Assembly (NCBI GenBank): GCA_910575505.1 | Contig: CAJTFK010000004.1 | Location: 62,001 to 126,000 of the forward strand | Reading direction: 5' to 3' | DNA length: 64,000 bases | Origin: Oscillospiraceae bacterium | GTDB lineage: Bacteria > Bacillota > Clostridia > Oscillospirales > Oscillospiraceae | Shown here: in pieces, positions 31,044 through 38,950 of the stretch | Layout of the letters: each line of letters begins with the position of its first letter | Position numbering within the stretch: position 1 is the first letter of the stretch | Notes under the pieces: model-generated | Told to the model about the DNA's origin: nothing | Databases searched by the model: none | The model's input: only the letters and a program-made list of their open reading frames with translations | Made by a program: the position numbers and the translations under genes

Positions 31044-31718
31044 ATGTATCGGATTTTGATTGTGGAGGACGACGAGGTCATCGCCGGCGTGGTCCGCCGG
31101 CACCTGGAGAGCTGGGGCTATCAGGTGGGCTGCGTCCGGCGCTTTGACGCCGTGCTGGAGGAATTCACCGCCTTTGACCCTCAGCTGGTGCTGCTGGACG
31201 TCTCCCTTCCCTTTTTCAACGGCTTCCACTGGTGCCGGGAGATCCGGAACGTCTCCAGGGTTCCCATTCTCTTCCTGACCTCCGCCTCGGACAATGTAAA
31301 TGTGGTGATGGCCATGCAGATCGGCGGGGACGACCTGCTGGCCAAGCCCTTTGACCTTCAGGTTCTCTCCGCCAAGGTTCAGGCCATGCTCCGCAGGACC
31401 TATGACTTTGGGCCCTCCGCCGTCCTCCTCAGCTGCGGCGGCGCGGTGCTGAACCTGTCCGACGGCAGCCTGACCGCCGGAGACCATAAGGTGGAGCTGA
31501 CGAAAAATGAGCTGAAAATTCTCCAGCTTCTCTTCCAGCACAAGGGCCAGATTGTCAGCCGGGACGCCATCATGACCGCCCTGTGGGAGTCCGACAGCTT
31601 CGTGGATGAAAATACCCTGTCCGTCAACGTAAACCGCCTGCGGCGGAAGCTGGAGACCGCCGGGCTGCCGGACTTCATCCGCACCCGGAAGGGCGCGGGC
31701 TATCTGATTGAGGGCTGA
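31044..31718 (+). CDS. OmpR-family response regulator
   Basis: 224 residues. The receiver domain has acidic pocket Glu8-Asp9-Asp10, phospho-acceptor Asp52 in VLLDVSLPFFNG, and a Lys in AKPFDLQ. The C-terminal winged helix (about 130-224) has LTKNELKILQLLFQHKGQIVS and VNVNRLRRKLE, ending GAGYLIEG. Receptor and DNA-binding domains resemble BceR/VirR-type regulators of envelope-stress and antimicrobial-peptide responses. AAGGAGAG upstream. The kinase gene follows after 4 nt. Confidence 0.93.
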   Translation: MYRILIVEDDEVIAGVVRRHLESWGYQVGCVRRFDAVLEEFTAFDPQLVLLDVSLPFFNGFHWCREIRNVSRVPILFLTSASDNVNVVMAMQIGGDDLLAKPFDLQVLSAKVQAMLRRTYDFGPSAVLLSCGGAVLNLSDGSLTAGDHKVELTKNELKILQLLFQHKGQIVSRDAIMTALWESDSFVDENTLSVNVNRLRRKLETAGLPDFIRTRKGAGYLIEG

Positions 31719-31722
31719 GACC

Positions 31723-32703
31723 ATGAATCTGCTGTCTGCCTATCTGAAACGGCAGTGGAAGCTGCTGCTGCTTCTGAGCTGCTTTGCCGCCGTCCTGACC
31801 GGCGTTTTCTATCTCTATCAAATGCCCGCCGAGCCGCTGCTCTACGGCGGGGCCCTGTGCCTGGTGCTGGGGGCGGCGCTCTTTTCCGTGAGCTATGTCC
31901 GCTTCTGCCGGCGTCACCGGGAGCTTCAATGGCTGCTCCTCCGGGCCCGGGAGCAGTCCCTGCCTCTGCCGCCGCCCCGGGGACTGCTGGAAGAGGACTA
32001 TCAGTCCCTGCTGGAGGCCGTCTGCGTCCACCGGGCGGCCCTGGCCTCGGAGAACGACAGCCGTCTCCAGGACATGACGGACTACTACACCCTCTGGGCC
32101 CACCAGATCAAGACCCCCATCGCCGCCATGGGCCTGCTGCTCCAGGAGGAGTCCAGGCCGGAGCTGGAAGCGGAGCTGCTGAAAATCCGGCAGTATGTGG
32201 ACATGGTGCTGAACTATCTGCGTCTGGGCAGCAGCTCCACGGACTACGTGCTGCGGCCCTGTCCCCTGGACCCGCTGCTGCGCCAAGCGGCCCGGAAATA
32301 CGCCCGGATGTTCATTCTGAAAAAAATCTCCCTGGACTTCCGGGAAACGGGAAGGACCGTGCTGACGGACGAAAAGTGGCTGGCCTTCGTGGTGGAACAG
32401 CTGCTGTCCAACGCCCTGAAATACACGCCGGAGGGAGGAACCATCCGGGTCTACGGCGACGGGGACACCCTGGTGATTGCCGACAGCGGCATCGGCATCC
32501 GGGAGGAGGACATCCCCCGTGTCTTTGAAAAGGGCTTCACCGGCTTTAACGGCCGGGAGGACAAAAAATCCACCGGCATCGGCCTCTATCTCTGCCGCCA
32601 GGTGATGGACCGGCTGAACCACGGCATCACCATCGCCTCCCGCCCCGGTCAGGGAACCCTGGTGCGGCTGGATCTCAGCCGGAAGGCCACAGGCGTGGAA
32701 TAG
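31723..32703 (+). CDS. Sensor histidine kinase, intramembrane-sensing (Bce-like) type
   Basis: 326 residues. Two closely spaced transmembrane helices (about 14-33 and 40-58) with only a few residues outside, then a short linker. The dimerisation helix has His in WAHQIKTPIAAM, and the ATPase domain has QLLSNALKYTPEGG, ADSGIGIREEDIPRVFEKGF and STGIGLYLC. The absence of an extracellular sensor is typical of BceS-type kinases that sense through a partner ABC transporter. No BceAB-type transporter lies beside it; the next gene (23 nt away) is an AEC permease. It phosphorylates the adjacent response regulator. Confidence 0.93.
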   Translation: MNLLSAYLKRQWKLLLLLSCFAAVLTGVFYLYQMPAEPLLYGGALCLVLGAALFSVSYVRFCRRHRELQWLLLRAREQSLPLPPPRGLLEEDYQSLLEAVCVHRAALASENDSRLQDMTDYYTLWAHQIKTPIAAMGLLLQEESRPELEAELLKIRQYVDMVLNYLRLGSSSTDYVLRPCPLDPLLRQAARKYARMFILKKISLDFRETGRTVLTDEKWLAFVVEQLLSNALKYTPEGGTIRVYGDGDTLVIADSGIGIREEDIPRVFEKGFTGFNGREDKKSTGIGLYLCRQVMDRLNHGITIASRPGQGTLVRLDLSRKATGVE

Positions 32704-32726
32704 TCCGGAAATGGAGGCGCTTCCTG

Positions 32727-33644
32727 ATGGGCGTATTTTCAAAAATGGTCTCTCTTCAGCTGATGCTGTTTACCCTGATCGCCGTGGGAATCGCGCTGAG
32801 GAAGCTGGGCTTCATAGACGGAAAGGGCCGCAGGCTGCTGTCCGACCTTCTGATTAACGTCATTCTGCCCTGCAACATCATCCAGTCCTTCACCGGCGGA
32901 GTCCGGCCCAGCGGGGCATTCATGCGGAACTGCCTTCTGATGCTCCTGCTCTCCTCCGCCATTCAGGTGCTGGTCTACCTGCTGAACCGGCCTCTCTTCC
33001 GGCGCTTTCCGGACCATCAGTGCAGGGTTTTGTGCTACGGCATGATTTGCAGCAACTCCACCTTCGTGGGGCTGCCCGTCGCCGAGGCCCTTTTCGGGGA
33101 CCTGGGTGTGATGTACACCGCCATGTTCCAGATTCCCCTGCGCTTCACCATGTGGACGGCGGGCCTGTCCCTGTTCACCTCTGTCAGCAAAAAGGACGCC
33201 TTCCGGAAGCTGGTCCGGCACCCCTGCATCGTCGCGGTCTTCCTGGGCCTGGCGCTGATGTGCCTGCCCCTGAATCCCGTTCCCGGCTTTGTAATGGACA
33301 GCGTCGCCGCCCTGAACCGCTGCACCACCCCGGTCTCCATGCTGGTCATCGGCTCCATTCTGGCGGACGCGCCGCTGAAATCCCTGTTCTCCCCTTCTGT
33401 GCTGTACTACAGCGCTCTGCGGCTGCTGGCCTTTCCCCTGCTGGTCTGGGGGCTGATGCTGCCCCTGCCCATGGACGGGCTGCTGAAATCCATCTGCCTG
33501 CTGATGACCGCCATGCCCGCCGGAAGCACCACTTCCATCCTGGCGGACAGATACGGCTGCGACGCGGCCTTTGCCGCCCAGCTGGTTTTCGTCTCCACCC
33601 TGCTCTCCATCGCCACCATCCCCCTGCTGACATTGCTCGTATAG
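32727..33644 (+). CDS. AEC (auxin efflux carrier) family permease
   Basis: 305 residues, about ten transmembrane helices in two inverted halves: LISVGIALRKLGF-like start (TLIAVGIALRKLGF), then VILPCNIIQSF with the conserved Pro in the crossing helix, and SNSTFVGLPVAEALFG. Bacterial AEC proteins (MleP/MdcF-like) transport malate, malonate or amino-acid-derived anions. It follows the two-component genes by 23 nt and is probably in the same operon. The last valine and the TAG stop are formed by the first bases of the structured element at 33640, so the native C-terminus may have been slightly different. Confidence 0.85.
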   Translation: MGVFSKMVSLQLMLFTLIAVGIALRKLGFIDGKGRRLLSDLLINVILPCNIIQSFTGGVRPSGAFMRNCLLMLLLSSAIQVLVYLLNRPLFRRFPDHQCRVLCYGMICSNSTFVGLPVAEALFGDLGVMYTAMFQIPLRFTMWTAGLSLFTSVSKKDAFRKLVRHPCIVAVFLGLALMCLPLNPVPGFVMDSVAALNRCTTPVSMLVIGSILADAPLKSLFSPSVLYYSALRLLAFPLLVWGLMLPLPMDGLLKSICLLMTAMPAGSTTSILADRYGCDAAFAAQLVFVSTLLSIATIPLLTLLV

Positions 33645-33831
33645 TCACCGCAGTTGAAAAGAAGCATTTGCTTCTTTTCAACAAGTGCGGCGATGATTCG
33701 CCGCACAGGCCGCAAAACGGCCTTGCGGTGGACTTCATAGTCAGCACAGGGGCTTTTTACCTAGCCCGTCAGCGGCTCCGCCGCTGGTTGAAAACCGGTA
33801 TCTGCCGGTTTTCAACTGTGCTGACCATATA
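33640..33831. mobile_element. Structured MITE-like element, copy B (inverted relative to copy A)
   Basis: 192 bp, reverse-complement relative of the element at 16165-16348. The first ~110 bp are nearly identical, and the remainder differs mainly by an 8-bp expansion and compensatory changes in hairpin arms (for example CCGGTATCTGCCGG against CGGTAGATACCG). The left end is TATAGTCACCGCAG and the right end the complement of TATA(T)GGTCAGCACAG. It begins inside the end of the AEC gene and stops 22 nt before the next ATG, just ahead of that gene's SD. Arm-preserving differences argue that the folded structure matters. Confidence 0.8.
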
Positions 33832-33852
33832 GGCACATCCAAGGAGGCGCGC

Positions 33853-34734
33853 ATGCCTGCCATTATCAGAATCATCACCGAGGCGGAGGACGGCAGCACC
33901 GTCCGCCATATCCTTCGGGCGGGACTTCATTTCTCCTCCCACGCCGTGTCCCGGCTGACCCGGGTGGAAAACGGCATCCTGGTCAACGGCCTCCCGGCCC
34001 ACACGCCCCGCATTCTCCATACCGGGGACCGGCTTGAGGTGGAAACCGGGGACCGCCGCCCGCCCAAAACCGCCGTCGTCCCCGGCGACTGGCCCCTGCC
34101 GGTGGTCTGGGAGGACGAACACCTGCTGATTGCCGACAAGCCCGCCGGCATGACGGCCCACGCCTCCAATTTCCTGCCCCACACCCCCACAGTGGCCGGG
34201 GCTCTGGCCTGGACCCGGGGAACCGCCTTCATCTTCCATCCGGTGAACCGCCTGGACAAGGGCACCACCGGCCTGATGGCAGTTGCCAAAAGCGGCTATG
34301 TCCACGACCTGCTGCGGAAAAGCCTCCACACTCCGGATTTCCGCCGGGAGTACCGGGCCGTCTGCCTGGGCTGCCCCCGGCCGGAGGCGGGCACCGTGGA
34401 CGCCCCCATCGGTCGGGACGAAAGGTCCACGGTGGCCCGGATGGTCCGGCCCGACGGGGCCCCCGCCGTCTCTCACTACGAGGTCCTGAGCAGAAACGGC
34501 CCCCTCACCCTGCTCCGGCTCCTGCCGGAGACCGGACGGACCCATCAGCTCCGGGTTCACATGGCCCACCTGGGCTGCCCCCTGGCGGGGGACTGGCTCT
34601 ATGGCAGAGAGGACCCGGAGCTGATTTCCCGCCCCGCCCTCCACTCCTGGGCCCTCCGGCTGGTCCACCCGGTGACGGGGGAGGTCCTGCACCTGACGGC
34701 CCCCCTGCCGGAGGACATGAAAAGACTGCTCTGA
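33853..34734 (+). CDS. RluA/RluD-family pseudouridine synthase
   Basis: 293 residues. An S4-like RNA-binding domain at about 10-65 (LHFSSHAVSRLTRVENGILVNG split by short loops) precedes the RluA catalytic domain, with catalytic Asp in NRLDKGTTGLM, DKPAGMTAHAS and TGRTHQLRVHMAHLGCPLAGDWLYG. It isomerises uridine to pseudouridine in 23S rRNA or tRNA. The usual His of the HRLD motif is Asn here, a common variant outside RluD proper. AAGGAGG lies just after the structured element, so transcription may come through the element or start near it. The stop codon lies inside its terminator stem. Confidence 0.9.
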   Translation: MPAIIRIITEAEDGSTVRHILRAGLHFSSHAVSRLTRVENGILVNGLPAHTPRILHTGDRLEVETGDRRPPKTAVVPGDWPLPVVWEDEHLLIADKPAGMTAHASNFLPHTPTVAGALAWTRGTAFIFHPVNRLDKGTTGLMAVAKSGYVHDLLRKSLHTPDFRREYRAVCLGCPRPEAGTVDAPIGRDERSTVARMVRPDGAPAVSHYEVLSRNGPLTLLRLLPETGRTHQLRVHMAHLGCPLAGDWLYGREDPELISRPALHSWALRLVHPVTGEVLHLTAPLPEDMKRLL

Positions 34735-34760
34735 ATCCCTCGGGACTCAGAGCAGTTTTT
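34725..34760. terminator. Bidirectional terminator between the pseudouridine synthase and pgsA
   Basis: Stem ACTGCTCTGA/TCAGAGCAGT plus a short inner helix, followed by TTTTT on the plus strand and preceded by GAAAAG (CTTTTC on the minus strand). Confidence 0.85.
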
Positions 34761-34806
34761 GTCTGTACAGGGGCCAGGACACCCCGCACCCCTTTGTCCC
34801 CGCCCC

Positions 34807-35394
34807 TCAGGCGGAGCGAATGACGTCTTTGTTCTTCACGAAATACTCCACGCCGGAGTACAGGGTGGTCAGAGTAATCACCCAAATGCAGACGGTATCC
34901 ACCCATAGAATCGGGGGACGCGGGGGAGAGAACTGGGACGAGTAGAGCATCTGCATCCAGGCCGCCTCGATCTGGGGACCCAGGGCCAGCATCACCACAA
35001 TACACACCATAGTAGAAGCGGTCTTCACCTTCCCGGACCAGCCGGCGGCAATGACCCGGCCATTGTCCGAAGCAATCATCCGCAGGCCGCTGACGGCAAA
35101 CTCCCGGGTGACGACAATCATCAGCATCCAGGCGGGCATCCGTCCGCCCTCCACGAACCACAGCAGCGCCGCCACCACCAGAATCTTGTCCGCCAGGGGG
35201 TCGGCAAACTTGCCGAAGTCCGTCACCAGGTTGTATTTCCGGGCGATTTTTCCGTCCAGCAGGTCCGTGACGCTGGCGGCGATGAAAATAGCCAGGGCCG
35301 CGTAGTCCGCGCCGGGGAATCCCCAGTACAGCACTGCCAGAAACACCGGCGTCAGAATGATGCGGAGCATGGTCAATTTGTTGGGCAGATTCAT
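34807..35394 (-). CDS. pgsA: CDP-diacylglycerol-glycerol-3-phosphate 3-phosphatidyltransferase
   Basis: 195 residues, multi-pass membrane enzyme (EC 2.7.8.5) making phosphatidylglycerol phosphate. The CDP-alcohol phosphotransferase motif is complete: DLLDGKIARKYNLVTDFGKFAD (read D-x2-DG-x2-AR-x8-G-x3-D). It begins MNLPNKLTMLRI, the usual start; GGAGG lies 5-6 nt upstream of the ATG at 35394. It is the last gene of the rimO cluster, a known arrangement in Firmicutes, and its start is 4 nt from the stop of the HhH gene. Confidence 0.93.
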   Translation of the reverse strand: MNLPNKLTMLRIILTPVFLAVLYWGFPGADYAALAIFIAASVTDLLDGKIARKYNLVTDFGKFADPLADKILVVAALLWFVEGGRMPAWMLMIVVTREFAVSGLRMIASDNGRVIAAGWSGKVKTASTMVCIVVMLALGPQIEAAWMQMLYSSQFSPPRPPILWVDTVCIWVITLTTLYSGVEYFVKNKDVIRSA

Positions 35395-35675
35395 AGGTCC
35401 TCCTTCTCCGGATAGGGTTTGTCCTTCCAGTACCACCAGTTCAGCTTCTCCGGTTCCCGGTCCTCATGGTCCGTGTAGTACACCGCCGCCCGCCAGACGT
35501 ACAGGGCGCAGCGGTCCTCCCGGTACCCCTTCATCAGGCACTCCCGGAGATACAGCGCTTCAGGGTCCTGTCCACAAAGGTCGGAGACCTGCCGGACCCC
35601 CAGGGCCTCCATGACGGCGGCGGTCCGGGGACCCACGCCGGGAATGTCCCGCAGGGGGCTTCTTGCCGGTCTCAT
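35391..35675 (-). CDS. Helix-hairpin-helix protein of the Cdd1 ('pathogenicity locus') family
   Basis: 94 residues. N-terminal HhH motif DIPGVGPRTAAVMEALGV, then CGQDPEALYLRECLMKG and a Tyr/Trp-rich end (YVWRAAVYYTDH, KLNWWYWKD). This pattern matches the small Cdd1 family first named from the region next to the C. difficile toxin locus; its function is unknown, though HhH motifs usually bind DNA without sequence specificity. Its ATG overlaps the rimO stop by 4 nt and its own stop overlaps the pgsA start region, so it is translated as part of the rimO-pgsA unit. Confidence 0.82.
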   Translation of the reverse strand: MRPARSPLRDIPGVGPRTAAVMEALGVRQVSDLCGQDPEALYLRECLMKGYREDRCALYVWRAAVYYTDHEDREPEKLNWWYWKDKPYPEKEDL

Positions 35676-36994
35676 TCCACCCGCTCCCCGGTGAGCTCGC
35701 CGTCCATGACGCCGGTGAGGCGGACGGTGACGAAGGTCCCCGGCTCCGCGTCCTCCTCTGATGTGAAGTAAATCCGTCCGTCAATCTCCGGGGACTCGGC
35801 ATAGCTCCGTCCGTGGAACATCTGGGCCTGGGGATCGAAGCCCTCGCAGAGGACCTCCCGCTCTCCGCCCAGGACGGACTCGTTGTATGCGTCGATGACG
35901 TCGGACTGGACATCTACGGCAAGCTCCGCCCGGCGGGCCGCCTCCTCGCTCTCCACGTGGTCCATCTGGGCGGCCCGGGTGCCCTCCTCCGGGGAGAAGG
36001 GGAACACACCGGCCCGCTCAATCTTCGCCTCCCGGAGGAATTCGCAGAGCTCCTCGAATTCCGCCGCGCCCTCGCCGGGAAGACCGGTAATCAGGCTGGT
36101 CCGGAGAACCAGACCGGGAATCCGCGCCCGGAGCTTTGCCAGCAGCGCCGTGATGCTCTCCTTGGTGTCCCGGCGGTTCATGGCCTTGAGGATGCCGTCG
36201 CAGCAGTGCTGGATGGGGATATCCAGATAGGGGAGAATCTTCTCCTCCCGGGCAATGGTGTCGATGAGCTCCTCCGTGATTTCGTCGGGATAGAGATAGT
36301 GGAGGCGAATCCAGTGGAAATCCAGTCTGCACAATTCCCGGAGCAGGGCCGCCAGCTGGTGTTCCCCGTTCAGGTCCGTGCCGTAGCGGGTGATATCCTG
36401 GGCAATCACCAGCAGCTCCCGCACCCCGGCCTCCGCCAGCTCCGCCGCCTCCTCCAGAAGCTCCTCCATGGGACGGCTGCGGTATTTCCCCCGGAGAGAG
36501 GGGATGACGCAGTAGGCGCAGTGGTTGTCACAGCCCTCCGCGATGCGGAGATAGGCGTACCAGGGGGGCGTGGAGAGAATGCGGGGGCCGTTCTGGGGGG
36601 CGGTGTGGATATTCCCCATCAGACAGGGTCGGTCCCCCTCCATCACCGCGCCGATGGCCGGGACAATCTCGCCGTAGCTGCCGGTGCCCAGAATCCCGTC
36701 AATCTCCGGCAGCTCCTCCAGCACGTCAGCCTTGTAGCGCTGGGCCATGCAGCCGGTAACCAGTATCTTTTTCAGCTGTCCGGTCCGTTTCAGCTCCGCC
36801 AGCTCCAGAATCTGGCCGATGGCCTCCTCACAGGCGGAGGCCAGGAAGCCGCAGGTATTCACCACGGCCACATCCGCCCCGGCGGGGTCGGAAACGATTT
36901 CGTGGCCGGCGGACTGGACCAGGGACATCATCTGCTCACAGTTCACCTGATTCTTGGCGCAGCCCAGGGAGATAAAAGCAATTTTATATGACAT
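35672..36994 (-). CDS. rimO: Ribosomal protein uS12 methylthiotransferase
   Basis: 440 residues. N-terminal UPF0004 domain with the second [4Fe-4S] cluster Cys (SLGCAKNQVNCEQ, NTCGF, GCMAQRY), the radical-SAM core with CDNHCAYC and GCD context, and a C-terminal TRAM domain. The SLGCAKN motif marks RimO, which methylthiolates Asp of ribosomal protein uS12; MiaB, the tRNA relative, has a different motif. The ATG at 36994 has GAAAGGT upstream and begins MSYKIAFISLGC; an upstream in-frame extension to 37066 has no SD. It starts 29 nt after the methyltransferase stop, so it probably lies in the recA-recX transcript. Confidence 0.95.
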   Translation of the reverse strand: MSYKIAFISLGCAKNQVNCEQMMSLVQSAGHEIVSDPAGADVAVVNTCGFLASACEEAIGQILELAELKRTGQLKKILVTGCMAQRYKADVLEELPEIDGILGTGSYGEIVPAIGAVMEGDRPCLMGNIHTAPQNGPRILSTPPWYAYLRIAEGCDNHCAYCVIPSLRGKYRSRPMEELLEEAAELAEAGVRELLVIAQDITRYGTDLNGEHQLAALLRELCRLDFHWIRLHYLYPDEITEELIDTIAREEKILPYLDIPIQHCCDGILKAMNRRDTKESITALLAKLRARIPGLVLRTSLITGLPGEGAAEFEELCEFLREAKIERAGVFPFSPEEGTRAAQMDHVESEEAARRAELAVDVQSDVIDAYNESVLGGEREVLCEGFDPQAQMFHGRSYAESPEIDGRIYFTSEEDAEPGTFVTVRLTGVMDGELTGERVE

Positions 36995-37023
36995 GAAAAT
37001 ACCTTTCTTTTGTGGGAACCATT

Positions 37024-37671
37024 TTACACTGCCGTGTCGGAGTCCGCACACTTGTAGGTTGGCCAATCCGGTTTATAATCCTGGTTTGCCTGATTTCCCC
37101 AAAGCTCCCAGCCATTGCGGATACCGCGTGCGAACAGCTCCAGATAAGGGCCGGGGCTGCACTGTTCAATCAGGGTAATCATTTCCTCCGGCTTGCGGGA
37201 ATGCTCTCTTTTCTGACTTCTGACCAGGTTCACCTGGACTCGTCCGGGGGCTAAAGTCCTGGCGTTGCTGCCGCGGACTCCAAAAAGCAGCAATTCCGTG
37301 ACATTTCGGAAATAAAACCCTACGCCCCGTCCATCAGGCCCCCCGTCTTTTCGAACCTTCTCCCACACAATATTCGTCTTGTACTGGAACCCCCATGCCT
37401 TCATAACCTCCAATCCCTCCGGCAGAAGGGCGTTCGGCACCCATAAATAGAGATGACTGGGTTCGTCTGACACCTGAGCCACGGGCAGCCGCTTGATTTC
37501 TTCCAGACTCATGGTGGGATAGCGGTTCAGCCGTTTATTCTCGGGAGCCATTTTTCCTGTGCGGTTTTGAAATTGCCAGGGGGGATCCGCAAGAATGGTT
37601 TTGAATTTCTGTCCCTTGCAGAATTCCACAAGGTCATGCTCCATATGATAGCTTTTATCTTGAGATGCCAT
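37024..37671 (-). CDS. MT-A70 family DNA adenine methyltransferase (R-M system)
   Basis: 215 residues. Catalytic motif DPPW at 29-32 (ILADPPWQF), a substrate-loop region YPTMSLEEIKRLPV, and SAM-binding LYLWVPNALLPEGLEVMKAWGF and IVWEK. A C-terminal TLIEQCSPGPYLELFARG segment completes the MT-A70 fold. DPPW enzymes methylate adenine N6; in bacteria they are commonly the methylase of type II systems. It overlaps the endonuclease gene upstream by 17 nt, making them a unit, and its base composition is lower in GC than that of recA or rimO. The start at 37671 has AGGGGAA upstream. The modified site cannot be read from sequence. Confidence 0.88.
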   Translation of the reverse strand: MASQDKSYHMEHDLVEFCKGQKFKTILADPPWQFQNRTGKMAPENKRLNRYPTMSLEEIKRLPVAQVSDEPSHLYLWVPNALLPEGLEVMKAWGFQYKTNIVWEKVRKDGGPDGRGVGFYFRNVTELLLFGVRGSNARTLAPGRVQVNLVRSQKREHSRKPEEMITLIEQCSPGPYLELFARGIRNGWELWGNQANQDYKPDWPTYKCADSDTAV

Positions 37672-38326
37672 GGCTATTCCCCTCCCAGTCAGAAATTGTC
37701 TTAGGTGTAATTCCAACTACAAACATTGGACAACCTCCATGACGTCTGGCATGAATACGGGGCAGCAGTTTTCCCATCCACGTTGTACTGGCTCCATACT
37801 TCTTTTTTACCTCGCTCCCAAGCGATTCAAATACAGCGTTTAACTGTTCGCTCCGTGTGATAATCACGCCGCACGAAATCACGCCGCACTCAAAAAAGGT
37901 CCGAAATGCGTACAGATCCCGGTCAAAAGTTTGATCTTTGCTGTTCCACTCTAAATCAATGGCAATATCACCTTTGACATAATCTATTTTATGACCGCTG
38001 ATGAAATCCGTCAATCGAAATTCGTGGTATGGGACTTTCCGTGCTTTTCCTTCTAAAAGGTGCACTACCAGATCCCCCGATATTTCCGTTTCCCTCCAGC
38101 CCAGCGGACGCAAAATGGCGCTCAGCTTTTTGGGAACTCTGGACTCATTTCCGCCCTTCTCCAAAATGTCGGACAGCTCAACATGAAATTTCTTCAGTGT
38201 ATCTGTAATCTCTTCAAAGGATTCTGCATGTGTCTGACTTAAAATTTCAACAGCGCTGTTAAAATTATACAGCTCATACTTTTCCGCAATATCATCGGGG
38301 ATCAACTCCCGCCATCTTTCCATCAT
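37655..38326 (-). CDS. BglII-family type II restriction endonuclease
   Basis: 223 residues. The PD-(D/E)xK-like core reads KGDIAIDLEWNSKDQTFDRDL (metal site D124, E126, then N128 and K130), followed by the family's FRTFFECGVISCGVIITRS. Upstream LEGKARKVPYHEFRLTDF has the positively charged DNA-facing surface. This matches the BglII/BstYI-like endonuclease family, which cuts GATC-containing hexamers; related members differ in specificity. The ATG at 38326 directly abuts the recX stop (GATTAA-ATG), so it has been inserted into, and is expressed with, the recA-recX operon. Low GC and a methyltransferase partner support horizontal origin. Confidence 0.85.
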   Translation of the reverse strand: MMERWRELIPDDIAEKYELYNFNSAVEILSQTHAESFEEITDTLKKFHVELSDILEKGGNESRVPKKLSAILRPLGWRETEISGDLVVHLLEGKARKVPYHEFRLTDFISGHKIDYVKGDIAIDLEWNSKDQTFDRDLYAFRTFFECGVISCGVIITRSEQLNAVFESLGSEVKKKYGASTTWMGKLLPRIHARRHGGCPMFVVGITPKTISDWEGNSHGISR

Positions 38327-38950
38327 TTAATCCTCGTCATAGTCTATCGCTTCACTCCGTCTCACCCACGCGGCCTTCACATCCCCCCAGGCAAAGCCCC
38401 GGCGGAGCAGGGCATTGGTCAGCCGCCGCTTCTCCTTCTCGTCCGGCGCACGGCCCCGGAGCCTGGAGGCAAGAAAGGCGTCAATGGGACTGCCCTCCGG
38501 AAGCTCCTCCAGCGCGTCTTCCCACAGCTCCTTCGGCACGCCCTTCTCATAGAGCTTCTGTCGGATGTAGGACGGACCGTAGCCCCGGCCGCCGTAGTGC
38601 CGGACCAGAGCGGCGGCATACTCCGCATCGTTGATGGCCCCGATAGCCTCCAGCCATTCGGCGGCGTACCGGGCCTCGGCCTCGCTGGCCCCCTTCTCCC
38701 GGAGCTTCTTCTCCAGGTCCCGGCGGCTCATGGCCCGCCTGCCGATGAGGTCCGCAGCGGCGGCCCGGGTGTTGGAAAGGCCGGCGGCGGCTTTCAGCCG
38801 CTCCAGCGTCTCGCCGTCCAGCTCGTCCCCCGCCTGAAAGCGGAAGTCCAGCAGCTCCTGTTCCGTGATTTTCAGACAGGCTCCATCCTCCAGAAATACC
38901 AGCACCCGCCCTTTCTTATGCTGGGAGAGTTCGACCCGCTCAATCCGCAT
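38327..38950 (-). CDS. recX: Regulatory protein RecX
   Basis: 207 residues, within the family range. It contains three RecX helical repeats: [30 protein letters not shown] (read as repeat 1), [16 protein letters not shown] and [12 protein letters not shown], then [15 protein letters not shown]. RecX binds RecA filaments and modulates recombinase activity. Its ATG lies inside the end of recA (11-nt overlap), so translation is coupled. An upstream in-frame extension lies within recA and is ignored. Confidence 0.93.
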   Translation of the reverse strand: MRIERVELSQHKKGRVLVFLEDGACLKITEQELLDFRFQAGDELDGETLERLKAAAGLSNTRAAAADLIGRRAMSRRDLEKKLREKGASEAEARYAAEWLEAIGAINDAEYAAALVRHYGGRGYGPSYIRQKLYEKGVPKELWEDALEELPEGSPIDAFLASRLRGRAPDEKEKRRLTNALLRRGFAWGDVKAAWVRRSEAIDYDED

